From contig NZ_JAAKEI010000021.1 of the NCBI RefSeq assembly GCF_011039085.1, forward strand, positions 1 through 41,244: 41,244 nucleotides of DNA. The letters are read 5' to 3'. This DNA is from Desulfovibrio sp. ZJ369 (lineage in GTDB: Bacteria > Desulfobacterota > Desulfovibrionia > Desulfovibrionales > Desulfovibrionaceae). Of this stretch, positions 1 to 7,858 are shown piece after piece. The first letter of the stretch is position 1. Each line of letters opens with the position of its first letter. The position numbers and the translations under genes are program-made. The notes under the pieces were generated by a model. It did no database searches, had not been told where the DNA came from, and was given only the letters and a program-made list of their open reading frames with translations.

Positions 1-154
1 TGCCCACGAGACACCGTGGATGACAGGCGAAAAACTCTGATACCTTCCCCCGCGAGAGAGTCTTACTGAACACTTTCGCTCCACGCTCATTCATGCCGTA
101 CACATGAAAGGAGTTCTTTGCCAAATCGATACTGATGATTGTCGCTGTGCTCAT
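1..154 (-). CDS. IS110-family transposase, N-terminal part (runs off window)
   Basis: On the minus strand an open frame starts at the ATG complementary to 152-154, behind a good ribosome binding site (GGAGG, 5-6 bases upstream), and runs out of the window at base 1. The first 51 residues contain IISIDLAKNSFHVYG, the RNase H-like N-terminal motif of IS110-type (DEDD) transposases, with the first catalytic Asp in SIDLAKN, followed by ERGAKVFSKTLSR, which also fits this family. IS110 enzymes move a circular element by site-specific recombination and often use a structured RNA from the element's non-coding end. The rest of the gene and the element boundary are outside the window, so whether it is intact cannot be judged. 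The family call rests on the short visible segment. Confidence 0.75.
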   Translation of the reverse strand, partial: MSTATIISIDLAKNSFHVYGMNERGAKVFSKTLSRGKVSEFFACHPRCLVG

Positions 155-676
155 GGTGGCCTCCTGCTTCTGGGGTTGTGATACCCCACGTTTACCGAGT
201 TTCAGCGGGCTGGGCCATCCCATCATTTCGTCTATGCGCTACGCGTATAGCCTCACGGCTGGCGAGGGGCAAAGCCCCTTCGAACCCCAAAAGGCAAAAA
301 GGCAGGAAAGGCAGTGAGAGACACTGAACCGATGTGCATAGCCTGTTGACGTGAGGTGTATCCTTTCGATCAAAGGAAAGAAGACACACCCCCCCACAGA
401 TGTAAAGACTTGGCAGATTCGCAGGCATGCAATCCTATCAGGGACTGGCACAGAAAGCTGTCAAGGGAAAAACACCCTTCTTGTGCCTCTCATAGGGGTT
501 TCGTTGGACTCCCTTGGACAAAGGCAACCTCCCTGATTTTCATACTCCTGAAAAAGCCGTGATACGCTTTTCGAATCGGCTCTCCGGCAGAAGCTGCCCA
601 GTAGCCGCCTTATGGATGAATGCCGGATTGAAGACATGCCGAGCAGGCTATCATTTCAACTTCAGGAGAAAAACGT
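155..676. other. Gene-free stretch between IS110 end and integrase
   Basis: No convincing gene is seen here. The short open frames are overlapping and lack family resemblance. Visible structure is a GGGGC-aaa-GCCCC hairpin near 267-279, followed by a purine-rich run built from AAGGCA units (about 289-315). Because IS110-type elements carry a long non-coding end next to the transposase start, part of this stretch may belong to that element, including a possible guide RNA. That is inference only. Confidence 0.4.
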
Positions 677-1711
677 ATGGCATCTCGTTGTACGGTGGAA
701 ACATCCCCATGTGTACCGCCAAGGGCAAAGCATCGGCGCACCTGCATGCTGGTGACAGGCATACCAGCGAGATTCGACAATTTTGTATCCTCAGTTTATC
801 TGCCCTTCGCACGGCAGTACAAGAAAAGCTGGGATGTGGACGAACGAATTGCCCGACAACATGTATCACCCACATTTGGAGATCACAGGCTCGATGACAT
901 GGAGCGTGCCGATGTGGAGATATGGTTTCAGGGACTCTCTGCCAAAGGCCTTGCTCCGACCACATGCAACCGTATTCTGGCGGTACTCAAAAGGATCTGT
1001 TCCCTGGCTCTGGAGTACAATGCATTCAGCTCTGGGCAGTCTCCCTGCTCCAGGGTCTCTACCATGAAAGTCAGTACCGTGCGTGAGCGTTATCTCACTG
1101 AAGAGCAGATACAGTTGCTTCTGGATGAGCTTGACCGATCGGAACGACAGGAAGCCAGAGTTGTCAAACTGCTTTTGCTGACTGGGGCTCGGAAGAGCGA
1201 GATACTGAATGCCCAGTGGGTGAATGTGAGCTTTGAACAACGGCTGCTGACCGTACCTGATTCAAAGTCGGGCAAACCATGTCATATCCCCTTGTCGGAT
1301 GATGCGCTGGCCGTCTTTGGCGGTATTGAACGAAAGGCAGGCTGTCCCTGGGTATTTCCGGGACGAAATCCGGAAAAGCCCTTATCCGATATCTATCACT
1401 TCTGGAACAGGCTGCGCATCAAGCTGGGGCTGAACAGTGTGCGAATCCATGATCTGCGGCATACCTTTGCCAGCCTCCTGGTCAATGACGGGCATTCTCT
1501 CTACGAAGTACAGAAGCTGCTGGGTCACAGCGATCCACGCACAACCATGCGGTATGCCCACCTTGGTCAGGCTTCATTACTGGCAGCTGCCCAGACAGTA
1601 AGTGCGCGTCTTCATGCAGGACGGAACAAGAAAGCTGCAAGAGGTTGCAGATCATCCCTGAGCCACTCTATCGGCAAGCGTGCAAGGCCAAGTGTCACAG
1701 CAGTCGTGTAG
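677..1711 (+). CDS. Tyrosine recombinase / phage-type integrase
   Basis: A 344-aa site-specific recombinase. The ATG at 677 follows AGGAG with a 6-base gap. A SAM-like core-binding domain occupies roughly residues 30-115 (YLPFARQYKKSW...), and the catalytic domain residues 135-310. All catalytic positions are visible: Arg in TGARKSE (near 171), Lys in DSKSGK (near 197), the His-x-x-Arg of HDLRHTFAS (near 258-261), His in LLGHSD (near 286) and the nucleophile Tyr in MRYAHL (near 293). Such enzymes integrate and excise islands or prophages. It lacks the about 90-residue N-terminal arm-binding domain usual in P4-type integrases; its first 25 residues are Cys/Arg-rich and unlike that domain, so it may be 5'-truncated or of a short class. 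It is probably the integrase of the left-hand island remnants. Confidence 0.9.
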   Translation: MASRCTVETSPCVPPRAKHRRTCMLVTGIPARFDNFVSSVYLPFARQYKKSWDVDERIARQHVSPTFGDHRLDDMERADVEIWFQGLSAKGLAPTTCNRILAVLKRICSLALEYNAFSSGQSPCSRVSTMKVSTVRERYLTEEQIQLLLDELDRSERQEARVVKLLLLTGARKSEILNAQWVNVSFEQRLLTVPDSKSGKPCHIPLSDDALAVFGGIERKAGCPWVFPGRNPEKPLSDIYHFWNRLRIKLGLNSVRIHDLRHTFASLLVNDGHSLYEVQKLLGHSDPRTTMRYAHLGQASLLAAAQTVSARLHAGRNKKAARGCRSSLSHSIGKRARPSVTAVV

Positions 1712-2102
1712 GCAATGACCTGACCAAACCAAAAAACGAAAAGGAGGGATTGGCTCACCTGTACGGCAATGGACTTGACTGGCCTTCCTAGGCCGTCTTC
1801 AGACTCAAATAACAAAATTCATCGACAGACCAACTGTCGATGAATCTTTGAAACTCAATACCTGCAGGTGCGCTTTTTGGCAAGAGTCGTTTAAAGGTAG
1901 AGGAATTTTTTTCTTCCTTCATATGTGATATTATTAATTATTTCATATAGATATATCCAAATATTTCCCTTTGAAAGCCATATTCATCGACAGTTGGTCT
2001 GTCGGTAACGAACGGAAGGCTTTCCCATGAGTCCTCCAGCTCGGCCCAGAAACCGGCAAGTTCTTTTCGTTCGTCCATAATCGAATTACTCGGGGGGTAT
2101 CC
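1712..2102. other. Intergenic stretch holding an inverted repeat pair
   Basis: There is no gene in this 390-base gap. It passes from moderate GC to strongly AT-rich sequence at about 1890, the point where the AT-rich glycosyltransferase block begins. It contains two copies of a 23-base sequence in opposite orientation (see the repeat at 1817-2004). The last bases, CGGGGGGTATCC, supply a possible ribosome binding site for the gene at 2103. Confidence 0.5.
1817..2004. repeat. Inverted pair of a 23-bp hairpin sequence
   Basis: At 1817-1845 a perfect palindrome has 12-bp arms (ATTCATCGACAG / CTGTCGATGAAT) around the loop ACCAA. At 1982-2004 the same sequence returns in reverse orientation (ATTCATCGACAG, loop TTGGT, CTGTCG), so the two copies are inverted repeats about 140 bases apart. 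The intervening DNA is AT-rich and non-coding. Possible roles are recombination sites of the neighbouring integrase, ends of a tiny non-autonomous element, or protein-binding sites. The sequence alone does not decide. Confidence 0.7.
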
Positions 2103-2678
2103 ATGAGCTTTCTGGATTCATTTTCATCTGCCCTTCCCAAAGAAATAACTCTTGAATATTTGAAACAATTTGTGCCTGTTGAATGGTGGGATGAAAAACC
2201 CGAATGGGCAGCGGTATCGGCTTTATGTCGCTGTGGTAAATTTGATGTGCAGGACTACCTGAAGCGATACCCTGACGTTGAGCAGACAGATATTGATCCT
2301 GTATTGCATTTTGTTCGACATGGCATAAAGGGAAATAGATATTTTAATTGTATGCAGGATACTGATTGTGGAGGATACAAGGTAAATCTTGCGTACAAGG
2401 CTTTCAAGAATGGTGAATATGAAAAAGCATTGAAATTATATGAAGAGCTTGGAAAAAAAATTGGAGTTGAAAATTTTAAACAAAATATAGATATATGTAA
2501 TAAGAATATAAAAAAACAATCATATAGCAATTGCAATAAAAATACTATTAAAGTATCAAATGTAAGTCATGAAATAGATGATCTCAAGAAGCAAAATACT
2601 GTTCTGAAGGAACATATTAAGATATTACAAAATGATCTCGAAAAATACTATTCAGGAGAGAAAAAAAATGCACAGTAA
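2103..2678 (+). CDS. Hypothetical protein linked to glycosyltransferases, with TPR-like and coiled-coil parts
   Basis: A 191-aa protein starting at ATG 2103 behind CGGGGGG. Residues about 55-85 (DYLKRYPDVE...DIDPVLHFVRHG) match the short repeat often found at the N-terminus of polysaccharide and surface glycosyltransferases, in which a segment of the type YLxxYPDV is followed by DPLxHYxxHG. Residues about 97-125 resemble a TPR helix pair (AYKAFKNGEYEKALKLYEELG). The last 40 residues are a predicted coiled coil (DDLKKQNTVLKEHIKILQNDLEKY). The gene overlaps the following glycosyltransferase gene by 11 bases, so the two are probably translated together and the product may be a partner or scaffold for it. 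Composition shifts from moderate to very AT-rich along the gene. The exact function is unknown. Confidence 0.6.
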   Translation: MSFLDSFSSALPKEITLEYLKQFVPVEWWDEKPEWAAVSALCRCGKFDVQDYLKRYPDVEQTDIDPVLHFVRHGIKGNRYFNCMQDTDCGGYKVNLAYKAFKNGEYEKALKLYEELGKKIGVENFKQNIDICNKNIKKQSYSNCNKNTIKVSNVSHEIDDLKKQNTVLKEHIKILQNDLEKYYSGEKKNAQ

Positions 2679-5052
2679 ATTTAATTCATGCGAACCATAT
2701 ATCAAAAGAGATAATGATGGAAAATTTATCATATTTAGCGGCCTACCTGAATTTGGATACGAGCTTATATCAGTAATCCCATTTGCTCATTATTTACATG
2801 AAAAAAAATTATTAAAAAAAACAATATCCTCCATTGATACTAAGTCATTATATTTTTTTTCAAAATGTCATGAAGAAATAAAAGGATCAAGATCTTATGA
2901 TAATGTATTAAGTATGAAAAATAAAAATTTTCCAAATATAGACATACATAAAAATCAATTAGACTGGGCTTACTTTTCACCTCCTAAATATAAAGAATAT
3001 TACAAAAATAAATTGTTTAATTTTAATAAGGAAATTCTGATAATTTCAAACAGAATATGTAATGAGTGGAATGGACAGCCTTTAAACTATATAGATTCTA
3101 AACTACTAAACAAAATATTCAACTTATTAAAAAATGAATATCAAATAATTTATATATCAACATCACATTTTCCAAAAAGTTATGAAGATCACATTCCTTT
3201 TTCAGATTGTAATTTTGAAAATGATATTAATTATGATGGAGTAATAAAGTTCTCAGATTTACTAAAAAAATATAAAAATTTCACAATAAATGAACTACAA
3301 TGCTTATTATATAGTGGGTGTAATAAATTTATATCATCAAATGGAGGATTAGGGATATTATCATCATACTTTGGAGGTGAAAATATAATATATACAAAAA
3401 AATGTCATGAACTACATCCCGATGTAAATTCTTTTTATAGCTGGTATAGTAGATTTTCATCATCAGTTATTACAGTTTGTAGTGATGATGATGAATTATT
3501 AAAAAAAATAAAAATAAAATTTATCGAAAAAAAACCATTATTTAATATTTTGATAAGAACAAATAATCGACCAAATTATTTTCATGATTGTATTAAATCA
3601 GTATTGGATCAGAGTTATTCAAATATAAATATAATTGTAGGGTATGATGACAATAAGTCACTTGAGTATATTCAGAAGTTTCCATGTGTTAAAATTCCAT
3701 TAAAAAAATGGAGTGGAGAAAAGCCAGTAAAACCTAGTAGCGATGAATACGGCATATGGTTTCCATATAATATATATTTCAATGATCTTTTAAAATTTGT
3801 GTATCATGGATATATAATATATTTGGATGATGATGACAAATTATTTTCTTCTGACTCATTAGAGTATATATATAAATTAGTAAAAAATAATTGTGATTCC
3901 ATTTTTTGGAGAGTTAAATTTCCAACACGAATAGTTCCATCAGATATAAACTTTGAAAAAAAAATTCCAATTGTAAAAGATATTTCAACTATAGGATTTT
4001 CACATTCTTCGAAGATAAAAGTAAATTGGGAGCCATGGAAGCGTGGAGATTTTAGGGTAGCTAAATATATTTGGAAAGAATCAAAAAAAACTATATGGGC
4101 AAATGCAATTCTTTCCACTATTCAAAGAAATATAGAAAATGGTTATGGATCAAGAGACGATAAAGAAAACATAGAAACTAATTATAGACCTAAAATTAAT
4201 ATTATAATCTCAGCTTATCAAGCTGAAGATACAATAGAAACATGCATACGATCTATTATTAATCAAAAAAAATTTAGAAATTATATCAGAAATGTATATA
4301 TAGGCGTAGATGGATGTAATAAAACTATTGAGAAATGTAAAAAATTACAAAAAAAAGTATCTAGCAATGTTAAATTTTACTATGTTAAAAATAATGTTGG
4401 GCCATATTTAATTAGAAATAGTTTAGTCAAATTAATACCAAGGCGTGACGATTTGATATTATTTTTTGACGCAGATGACATAATGCCTCAATATTTTATA
4501 GATTGCTATTACAGAAGATTTATTTTAGAGTACAAAAAGCACAAACAAACAATAATTCGTTCAAACTGTATTAATGTAAAAAAAGATGAATTAATAAAAT
4601 ATAGTTATAATGACTATATTTTAGAAAAAATAGAATATGAAGGGTGTAGATCGTATTGGGGAGATATTTTACTTATGATATCAAGACATACAACATTAAT
4701 GCAAAGGTATAATAAAAAATACAATACATTTAGAGACTCAATAATAAATACAAAATGTCAAATATTATTGTCTGTTGAAGAATTTTATCGCATCGGTGGT
4801 TTTAATGAGTATAAGATAGCTCAAGATGCTGATTTATTAAGTAGAGCTGAATTATTAAATAGTAATATTATCACTGACAACGAATTAGATTTTTTTATAC
4901 GGATTGTTTTACCAAATTCTTTAGAACACTCTATTGAAACATGTATGAATAGTGACTATAGAAAAACAATAAAAGAAAAAAATAAGTCCTTAATAAAAAA
5001 TGGTATACTAAAGTCGCCATTTAAAACAGTTTATCTAAAAATTATATTATAA
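2668..5052 (+). CDS. Multidomain glycosyltransferase with two GT2-type domains
   Basis: A 794-aa protein. ATG 2668 is chosen because AGGAGAG lies just upstream; an in-frame start at 2632 lies inside the previous gene. The N-terminal about 280 residues may form a separate domain with a sugar-nucleotide-like segment (SSNGGLGILSSYFGG near 225-240). A first GT-A domain spans about 290-470 (FNILIRTNNRPNYF, then YLDDDDK as the metal-binding Asp cluster near 385-389). A second spans about 508-750 (INIIISAYQAEDTIETC, then FFDADD near 600, and EEFYRIGGFNE). Together they suggest transfer of two or more sugars to a surface glycan or protein. The gene is extremely AT-rich, unlike the GC-rich T6SS region, which points to horizontal transfer. 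The nearby flagellin remnant suggests flagellin as former acceptor, but this is inference. Confidence 0.8.
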   Translation: MHSKFNSCEPYIKRDNDGKFIIFSGLPEFGYELISVIPFAHYLHEKKLLKKTISSIDTKSLYFFSKCHEEIKGSRSYDNVLSMKNKNFPNIDIHKNQLDWAYFSPPKYKEYYKNKLFNFNKEILIISNRICNEWNGQPLNYIDSKLLNKIFNLLKNEYQIIYISTSHFPKSYEDHIPFSDCNFENDINYDGVIKFSDLLKKYKNFTINELQCLLYSGCNKFISSNGGLGILSSYFGGENIIYTKKCHELHPDVNSFYSWYSRFSSSVITVCSDDDELLKKIKIKFIEKKPLFNILIRTNNRPNYFHDCIKSVLDQSYSNINIIVGYDDNKSLEYIQKFPCVKIPLKKWSGEKPVKPSSDEYGIWFPYNIYFNDLLKFVYHGYIIYLDDDDKLFSSDSLEYIYKLVKNNCDSIFWRVKFPTRIVPSDINFEKKIPIVKDISTIGFSHSSKIKVNWEPWKRGDFRVAKYIWKESKKTIWANAILSTIQRNIENGYGSRDDKENIETNYRPKINIIISAYQAEDTIETCIRSIINQKKFRNYIRNVYIGVDGCNKTIEKCKKLQKKVSSNVKFYYVKNNVGPYLIRNSLVKLIPRRDDLILFFDADDIMPQYFIDCYYRRFILEYKKHKQTIIRSNCINVKKDELIKYSYNDYILEKIEYEGCRSYWGDILLMISRHTTLMQRYNKKYNTFRDSIINTKCQILLSVEEFYRIGGFNEYKIAQDADLLSRAELLNSNIITDNELDFFIRIVLPNSLEHSIETCMNSDYRKTIKEKNKSLIKNGILKSPFKTVYLKIIL

Positions 5053-5095
5053 ATAACCATTCAAAACATAAATTTATTTGAAAAGGAAAGAAAAA

Positions 5096-6028
5096 ATGAC
5101 CTATGCAGAAAAAAGAAAGAGTCTTAGTTATTATAAATTTATTAACAATTTTTTATCTATATTAAGCGTTAATGCAAACTCAATTTTAGATGTCGGAAGC
5201 AATGGAATTGATAATATTTCACACTTGTTGTGCAAAGAAAAAAGTTCTTTAGATATAAAAAATCCATTAGTTGCATATGGAGTAAAATCAATTAAAGAAG
5301 ATTTTTTTATTTATAAAGAACAAAAAAAATTTGATATTGTTACATGTTTCCAGGTACTGGAACATATTGATGATGTAAAAAAATTTGCACAGAAACTATT
5401 AAAATTAGGTAAAATAATAGTTGTGACAGTGCCATATAAATGGAAAAAAGGTATTTGCAAAAGTCATATACATGACCCTGTTGATATAGATAAATTATTA
5501 TCTTGGTTCAATTGTGAACCAATTTATATAAATATAATATCTAATAGATTATTTTGCGTATTTATAGAAGATTTATCAAAAAAATTGTTTAAAATAAATG
5601 GTGGCAATTTTAGAGATTTTTTTAATATATATGATATTGATGCACAAAAACAAAACAAAATAAACATTGAACACAAAATAAAACATATTGCAATTAAAGA
5701 ATATTTTAAACAAAAACTAGTAAATGATCCACGCTTAATTAAATATAAAAATTATACTGAAGCTGATATGATAAACAAAGCTATACCATATAATGAAAAT
5801 ACATTAAATATTTTAACAGATGCACTTACATTATATCCATTTTCCATCGATAAATATGGACATCCTTTATTTTTGAAAGAATTAGTTAGATTCTTGTTAA
5901 AAGAAAATGAGTATGATAAAGCATTGAATATTTTAAGAAGTGATATTCCATCTGTAAATATTATGGATACACAGTGGGCAAAAATACTATTTGAAAGAGA
6001 AAATTATCATTTTCCAAATATTTTATAG
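5096..6028 (+). CDS. SAM-dependent methyltransferase (class I) with C-terminal extension
   Basis: A 310-aa protein; ATG 5096 follows AAAGGAAAG, better than the in-frame TTG at 5078. The S-adenosylmethionine-binding motif I is SILDVGSNGI (near residues 28-37), and the post-motif FDIVTCFQVLEHIDD (near 79-92) is typical of methyltransferase families 11 and 23. A proline-containing strand, IIVVTVPYKWKKG, follows. The C-terminal about 120 residues include AYxxNxxTLNILTDALTLYPF and EYDKALNILRSD, which recall a TPR-like helical region. The gene lies 43 bases after the glycosyltransferase, in the same AT-rich DNA and orientation, so it is probably in the same operon and methylates a sugar or glycan end. 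The substrate is not evident from the sequence. Confidence 0.75.
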   Translation: MTYAEKRKSLSYYKFINNFLSILSVNANSILDVGSNGIDNISHLLCKEKSSLDIKNPLVAYGVKSIKEDFFIYKEQKKFDIVTCFQVLEHIDDVKKFAQKLLKLGKIIVVTVPYKWKKGICKSHIHDPVDIDKLLSWFNCEPIYINIISNRLFCVFIEDLSKKLFKINGGNFRDFFNIYDIDAQKQNKINIEHKIKHIAIKEYFKQKLVNDPRLIKYKNYTEADMINKAIPYNENTLNILTDALTLYPFSIDKYGHPLFLKELVRFLLKENEYDKALNILRSDIPSVNIMDTQWAKILFERENYHFPNIL

Positions 6029-6528
6029 GATGATTGTATTTTGTAGCGTAGATCTGATAAACGGCAGTCTCAAACATTTTTTAGATATTTGGAGCCTAGG
6101 TTACGCCTCGGCAATATTTTCAGATGCTCCCCGGTACATACAATCTCATTATATATAAATTTTAATAATTACAAATCGGTTAAACCACCGGCTCTTGTGG
6201 TAGTATCTGATTTATATTTTGTCTCCCTTTAGGATGTAGCTTCACAGCATCTCCTATAATTTTCATTCTGTCTACGCTCCCATTCAGAATATGGCTGGCT
6301 GAAATATATCTTTATTCCAATCAATTTCAAGTCTGACAGTTTGTTGAATTCATTATCTTGAGGATAATAAAAATGAATACATTACCATCACCAAAGTTAC
6401 AAAAAATCTAATTCTATGTTTTCCATGTGATGCTTCCATTGGCATCACAGTCTCTTGGACCAGTACGCTCCCTCTCTTGGTAACAGTACACTCGGCATCA
6501 CCTATAACTACTACTGGGGCGATCCCAT
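6029..6528. other. AT-rich gap with decayed sequence
   Basis: No firm gene is visible. A 42-codon frame beginning at ATG 6030, two bases after the methyltransferase stop, ends at 6158 and could be the remnant of another glycan gene, but nothing identifies it. Around 6178-6215 ACCAC-cggctctt-GTGGT forms a hairpin resembling the subterminal hairpins of IS200/IS605 elements; no transposase is present. Composition becomes less AT-rich at about 6430, where the flagellin remnant begins to be recognisable. Confidence 0.35.
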
Positions 6529-6828
6529 TCTATCAAAACGCAGGACTTGGCGCAAAAGGCACTAGAACGCATAGACGCGGCCATTGTGCAAAAAGACAAA
6601 GTACGCGCTTACCTTGACGCATTACATAACCGGTTTAAAAACAGCATAACCAACCTTTCTGTTCAGGCCGAAACCCTGCAAGCCCTTGAATATCGTATTC
6701 CTGATATGGATGTTGCCACAGAAATGACCGAATTTATTCGCAACCAAATTCGCACCCAATCGGCGACGGCCATGCTTGCCCAGGCCAATTCCCTGCCGGA
6801 AATGCTGGTCGGGCTTATCAGCAGATAG
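6529..6828 (+). pseudogene. Flagellin C-terminal fragment
   Basis: About 100 codons that match the conserved C-terminal D0/D1 region of flagellin. Successive segments are TQDLAQKALERIDAAI, then KVRAYLDALHNRFKNSI, ITNLSVQAETLQA, RIPDMDVATEMTEF and the terminal ATAMLAQANSLPEML. The frame is closed by a stop at 6505-6507 and there is no N-terminal half, no start codon with a ribosome binding site and no upstream promoter-like element, so this is a remnant. In intact flagellin this part forms the inner tube of the filament and the export core. The glycosyltransferase and methyltransferase upstream would fit a former flagellin-glycosylation locus from which the body of the flagellin gene was lost by rearrangement. 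Confidence 0.88.
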
Positions 6829-7049
6829 CTCCCTTTACACCCGACAGAAAGTAGCAGAGGGCGGGGCGTGTCTGCCCCCCCCTCCATCAAGGCTGTTCCT
6901 TTTGCATCAGATACGCCGTTGGTGCAGGGGTATGGCATTGCCCCAAACGCGCTACCTGTCGTCCCAGAGTACAACGACTGCTGTCTTTTCTCTTCGTGCC
7001 TTTCTGCCTTTCAGCGTGTGAGAAGCAACGCGCCGAACACGCCGGGAGT

Positions 7050-7105
7050 CCAGAGGCGCGAGCCTTTGGCAAGATCGTGGCTGGCGGCAGCCAGCTACCA
7101 TCTTG
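7050..7105. repeat. Tandem hairpin pair
   Basis: Two adjacent hairpins. The first has arms CCAGAGGC (7050-7057) and GCCTTTGG (7062-7069) with tetraloop GCGA and one G-T pair. The second starts at the next base: CAAGAT (7070-7075) pairs with ATCTTG (7100-7105), and inside it TGGCTG (7078-7083) pairs with CAGCCA (7088-7093) around GCGG. Such nested structure could belong to a small RNA or to a transfer origin; no promoter or terminator was recognised. Confidence 0.55.
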
Positions 7106-7506
7106 TAAATTTCAACTGCCTACGCCGCTGAAAGCTCCTGTTTTTGCCCCTTTGCGGAATCTGGCCTCGGTCTGTGCTGAAAATGGGAAGCGGAGCATCC
7201 GGCCAGAGTTTTAGGCTTTCGGTATTTGTGAGGGCCGACAGAAAAGCTGGTGGTGGTAAACTGCTGAACCATCCCCTGCGCGCATGGGCAGTCTGAAAGT
7301 CAGGGAAGTGAAAAGGTCAGCAAGCCCACGCGGAAACACTGGAGCTGCTGGCCGGAGGGATACCCGAAGTAGCTTTGGTTTGTGGTATGAAGGCAAGGGC
7401 TTTGTGCTGTGGGCAAATGCCTTTCTGCCTTTTGACTTTCTCTGATATGTTCGTGTTCGGAAGCCCCGTCGGAGACGTTCGCGTCCATCAGCCGCGACAC
7501 TGAAAA

Positions 7507-7585
7507 GCCGAAACCAAGGCGGTACGGTCAAGGCCGGCGAAGCCGCCCGAAAGGGCTTGGCCTTGACCGTACCGCCGGTTTCGGC
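7507..7585. repeat. Long near-perfect palindrome (27 bp paired)
   Basis: GCCGAAACC (7507-7515) pairs with GGTTTCGGC (7577-7585). After a two-base bulge (AA), an 18-base arm at 7518-7535 pairs perfectly with 7559-7576 (core GGTACGGTCAAGG). The 23-base apex can itself fold, for example GCCC-GAAA-GGGC at 7545-7556. This is the strongest secondary structure in the left region. It lies about 270 bases before the truncated relaxase. It could be an oriT-type inverted repeat, a structured RNA or a recombination site; there is no U-run after it, so a normal terminator is unlikely. Confidence 0.8.
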
Positions 7586-7858
7586 ACTGTGGCGGGCGTG
7601 ATGGACGAGAGGGAAGGCGGATGGCAGAGACAGCAGCTTTCAGTGAACTTGTGGATAGCAGTCTGACCATAGTCCTAACAAGTCCCACTTCAAGCATTGA
7701 CAGCCAATGCTCTGTATCTTGTCGCATACCGTGTTTTACCTTCTTTTGTTGTTCTGGGACATCCACAATCAATGGGGTACTGGGATGGGGATAAAATTTT
7801 GTGACAGATAAAAAATATCAATAATATCAATATATTGCTTGAAATAATCTAACAGGAG

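Larger units (their letters stand above)
6829..7858. other. Gene-poor stretch of 1 kb with strong hairpins, before relaxase
   Basis: No credible gene is seen on either strand; the open frames overlap heavily and match nothing I recognise. The stretch is instead rich in secondary structure: a GC hairpin just after the flagellin stop (GGGCGGGGC opposite a C-run, about 6859-6885), a tandem hairpin pair at 7050-7105 and a very long palindrome at 7507-7585. Its position before a truncated relaxase gene suggests the remains of a mobilisation region (oriT and 5' part of the relaxase), but the sequence does not prove it. Confidence 0.45.

Noticed and set aside
514..897. 127-codon frame overlapping the integrase start
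   Set aside because: It is out of frame with the integrase, has no recognisable domain and no ribosome site. It is not the missing arm domain.
6030..6158. Small open frame (42 codons) directly after the methyltransferase
   Set aside because: It starts with ATG two bases after the stop, but has no ribosome site of its own and no family resemblance; described only in the gap entry.
6178..6215. Hairpin like an IS200/IS605 end
   Set aside because: Only one weak hairpin and no transposase or second end were found, so no element was called.
6859..6885. Intrinsic terminator after the flagellin fragment
   Set aside because: The GC stem has no T-run and imperfect pairing, so it is noted in the gap description only.
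7488..7772. 94-codon minus-strand frame before the relaxase
   Set aside because: It covers the long palindrome, has no family match and a weak start; most likely chance.
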